NCBI GenBank assembly: GCA_030690025.1
Contig: JAUYDJ010000262.1
Location: forward strand, 1 to 7,463
Length of the DNA: 7,463 bases
From: Chloroflexota bacterium
GTDB taxonomy: Bacteria > Chloroflexota > Dehalococcoidia > Dehalococcoidales > JAUYDJ01
Reading direction: 5' to 3'
In this document: piece by piece, positions 6,153 to 7,463 of the stretch
Layout of the letters: the number at the start of each line of letters is the position of its first letter
Numbering within the stretch: position 1 is the stretch's first letter
Position numbers and translations under genes: made by a program
The notes under the pieces: generated by a model
Told to the model about the DNA's origin: nothing
Database searches by the model: none
Seen by the model: the letters and a program-made list of their open reading frames with translations, nothing else

Positions 6153-6719
6153 TTACTTCTTGGTGGTGACCCGTTCCAGGTACTGCCCGGTGCGGGTATC
6201 AACCTTGATGATATCGCCTTCTTTGACGAAGGGGGGTACACCCACCTCGTAGCCGGTCTCCAGCGTGGCGGCTTTGTTCTGCGCCGTAATGGTATCGCTC
6301 TTGCTGGACACCTCGCTCCGCACCACCTTGAGCTCGACGAAGGTAGGCAGGTTCAGGTCAATAGGTTTATCCTCGAGCATGACCATAGTTACCAGGGTGC
6401 CCTCTTTCAGGTAGTGGCTCCTGTCGCCAACCTGCTTCTCGGTAAGGAAGACCTGCTCGAAGGTCTCCGTGTTCATGAACACGTATTGCTCGCCTTCCTT
6501 GTAAAGGTATTGCATCTCGTGGCTGGTGACACGCGCCTCATCGACCTTATCGCCGGAGTGGAAAGTACGCTCCAGGACGCTGCCGTCAAGCAGGTTCTTC
6601 AGCTTGAGACGGAAGATAGCGCGGCCCTTCCCCGGTTTCATCAGGTCGTTTTCAACCACGTTGTAGGGCATACTATTAATCAGGATATTACTGTTCTTGT
6701 GTACATCGGATATATCCAT
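6153..6719 (-). CDS. efp: Elongation factor P
   Basis: EF-P binds the ribosome between the P and E sites and rescues stalling at polyproline stretches. The product is 188 aa, the standard length (E. coli 188). Domain I (residues 1 to about 63) carries the loop MKPGKGRA, with Lys31 as the equivalent of E. coli Lys34, the modified residue. Domain II spans roughly 65-125 and the C-terminal OB domain roughly 128-185, ending with the family signature GYEVGVPPFVKEGDIIKVDT. A lysine at the tip agrees with the neighbouring epmA being its modifying enzyme, as opposed to the arginine type modified by EarP. The ATG at 6719 is preceded by GAGGGAG (6735-6729), 9 nt away. It is the first gene of an efp-epmA operon behind a strong promoter. 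The leader contains a GCGCCC/GGGCGC hairpin (about 6739-6753) and a three-codon ATG...TAA (6737-6726) over the Shine-Dalgarno, which may be incidental. Confidence 0.96.
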   Translation of the reverse strand: MDISDVHKNSNILINSMPYNVVENDLMKPGKGRAIFRLKLKNLLDGSVLERTFHSGDKVDEARVTSHEMQYLYKEGEQYVFMNTETFEQVFLTEKQVGDRSHYLKEGTLVTMVMLEDKPIDLNLPTFVELKVVRSEVSSKSDTITAQNKAATLETGYEVGVPPFVKEGDIIKVDTRTGQYLERVTTKK

Positions 6720-6775
6720 TATTATTTACTCCCTCATCGCGCCCGCCGGGCGCTAAGTCTGAACGCTTCAAAGAC

Positions 6776-6805
6776 ATAATATGATAGTTGAGCCTGTTTC
6801 GTCAA
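6776..6805 (-). promoter_or_regulatory. Near-consensus promoter of the efp-epmA operon
   Basis: On the minus strand TTGACG (6805-6800) and TATTAT (6781-6776) are separated by 18 nt; each box matches the sigma-70 consensus at 5 of 6 positions. Transcription should start near 6769, leaving a leader of about 50 nt. Confidence 0.7.
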
Positions 6806-6844
6806 GAGTGCCACTTTCGGGTATCATTTGCATTTGGTTGCCCA

Positions 6845-6927
6845 GTCATTGCGAGCGCAGCGAAGCAATCTCGATAAATCCGAGTTTAAGATTGCTTCGT
6901 CCCGACAGGTCGTGGACTCGCAATGAC
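6845..6927. repeat. Palindromic dispersed repeat B (TCATTGCGAGCG type)
   Basis: The outer arms are GTCATTGCGAG (6845-6855) and CTCGCAATGAC (6917-6927), a perfect 11-bp inverted repeat. The inner arms are CGAAGCAATCT (6861-6871) and AGATTGCTTCG (6889-6899), again 11 bp and perfect. A small CTCG/CGAG hairpin (6870-6873, 6881-6884) sits in the centre. This is a widespread type of short non-coding dispersed repeat, whose chance translation HCERSEAI appears in many database 'hypothetical proteins' (from memory). It separates the two divergent promoters, so it does not interrupt either transcript. It resembles repeat A in sequence and in its two-level palindrome. Confidence 0.8.
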
Positions 6928-6991
6928 AGGTTAAAGAAAGCAGCAACCAAAACCGAACGGAACCCACTTTCGTCCGCTGGCAGAAAGCCAA

Positions 6992-7020
6992 TTGACAATG
7001 TCCAGGCAGAGGTCTATTAT
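6992..7020 (+). promoter_or_regulatory. Near-perfect sigma-70 promoter of the M50 protease gene
   Basis: A perfect TTGACA (6992-6997) is followed after 17 nt by TATTAT (7015-7020), 5 of 6 for the -10. Transcription should start near 7027. A strong promoter upstream of a gene with an early stop codon is unexpected for an old pseudogene. Confidence 0.7.
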
Positions 7021-7069
7021 CTTTCTAGATTCACCTGACAGAAACCGAATAGAAAAAGGAGAAGGCAGG

Positions 7070-7463
7070 ATGTTAAGAGGCGGCGTGCCCATCGGCAGGG
7101 CCTTTTGAGTAGCCCTCAGGCTCAACTATTCCTGGTTTATTGTCTTTGCCCTGGTCACCTGGGCGCTGGCCTTCGGCTACTTTCCGGCTGTCCATCCGGG
7201 ATGGAGTCTGGCGACATCAATAACTGCCGGCGTCATCACCAGCCTGCTTTTCTTTGGTTCCGTCCTGGCCCATGAGCTGAGCCACAGCGTGGTCGCCCAA
7301 TCCATGGGCATACCGGTCCGGTCAATAACCCTGTTTATCTTCGGCGGTGTTTCTGAGATAACCCAGGAACCCAAATCGCCCCGGGACGAGTTCCGTATGG
7401 CGCTGGCTGGCCCGATGTGCAGCCTGCTTCTGGGCGGTATTTTCTGGGCAATCTCGTACTTAC
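7070..7463 (+). pseudogene. Site-2 protease family (M50) membrane metalloprotease, in-frame TGA at codon 13, partial
   Basis: Members of this family are intramembrane zinc metalloproteases, often followed by CBS domains. From ATG 7070 (AAGGAG at 7056-7061, spacing 8 nt) the frame reads MLRGGVPIGRAF, TGA (7106-7108), VALRLNYSWF, and runs open to the right edge. Counting the stop as codon 13, a membrane segment follows (about residues 20-37), then a second with the zinc motif HELSH at 68-72 (His68, Glu69, His72), the conserved SITLFIFGGVSEI, EPKSPRDEF and the start of a third membrane segment after MALAGP. Relatives normally read IGRxFGIxLRL, so the TGA replaces a glycine; one base change from GGA would do it. 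Both sides are in the same frame, so this is a nonsense change, not a frameshift. The rest looks undecayed. It could be a recent pseudogene, a sequence error or a readthrough case. The next in-frame ATG lies past the zinc motif. Confidence 0.75.

Larger units (their letters stand above)
6720..7069. other. Divergent intergenic region between efp and the M50 protease gene
   Basis: No gene is supported in these 350 bases. They hold the efp leader and promoter on the left, palindromic repeat B in the centre, and the protease promoter and leader on the right. The apparent plus-strand reading frame at 6781-7038 encodes HCERSEAI across the repeat, a typical spurious translation of this repeat type. 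Confidence 0.7.

Noticed and set aside
6726..6737. Three-codon upstream reading frame (ATG AGG GAG TAA) regulating efp
   Set aside because: It coincides with the Shine-Dalgarno of efp, has no RBS of its own, and such short frames occur often by chance.
6781..7038. Plus-strand open frame of 85 codons containing HCERSEAI
   Set aside because: It is the chance translation of palindromic repeat B plus the efp promoter region; no RBS and no conserved protein features.
7106..7108. Genome-wide recoding of UGA to glycine
   Set aside because: epmA and the antitoxin gene in this window end at TGA exactly where their families end, and no other conserved gene here contains an internal TGA.
7103..7110. 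Programmed frameshift at CCTTTTGA in the protease gene
   Set aside because: The conserved protein continues in the same frame before and after the TGA, so shifting frame would lose it; the +1 frame also meets TAG at once.

Overview
The window looks like chromosomal DNA from a member of the Chloroflexota, most likely Dehalococcoidia-like. This is an inference from gene content (a Ycf45/SpoIIIAA-type ATPase, a CxxC-x17-CxxC zinc protein, a neighbouring epmA/efp pair and an M50 protease with an IGRxFG-type N-terminus) and from two families of dispersed palindromic repeats often seen in such genomes. No rRNA or other marker fixes the taxonomy. Housekeeping genes are GC-rich. The stretch at about 4200-5160 is visibly more AT-rich and carries a toxin-antitoxin module, so it may have been acquired.

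Layout, left to right. All genes are on the minus strand except the last. (1) The 5' end of a SpoIIIAA/Ycf45-like ATPase gene runs off the left edge. (2) A spacer holds palindromic repeat A. (3) fabF (KAS II) has its own promoter. (4) typA/bipA encodes the ribosome-associated GTPase. (5) A strong hairpin terminator lies between typA and a small protein with two zinc-binding CxxC pairs. That gene appears to have a leader of about 120 nt with a stem that overlaps its ribosome binding site. (6) A phd-relE type toxin-antitoxin operon has its own near-consensus promoter, overlaid by three TGGT boxes spaced exactly 10 bp apart. (7) A terminator hairpin ends the efp-epmA operon. That operon encodes elongation factor P and the LysRS-like enzyme that modifies it, behind a near-consensus promoter. 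(8) The divergent intergenic region has palindromic repeat B between two promoters. (9) A plus-strand gene for a site-2 (M50) metalloprotease is interrupted by an in-frame TGA at codon 13 and runs off the right edge.

Functionally, much of the window concerns translation: EF-P relieves ribosome stalling, EpmA charges its loop lysine, TypA acts on the ribosome, and the RelE-like toxin would be expected to attack translation. FabF belongs to fatty acid elongation and the M50 protease to membrane proteolysis. I see no large novel system. The items most worth a second look are the TGA in the protease gene, the RBS-overlapping stem before the zinc-protein gene, the phased operator of the toxin-antitoxin promoter, and the two repeat families.
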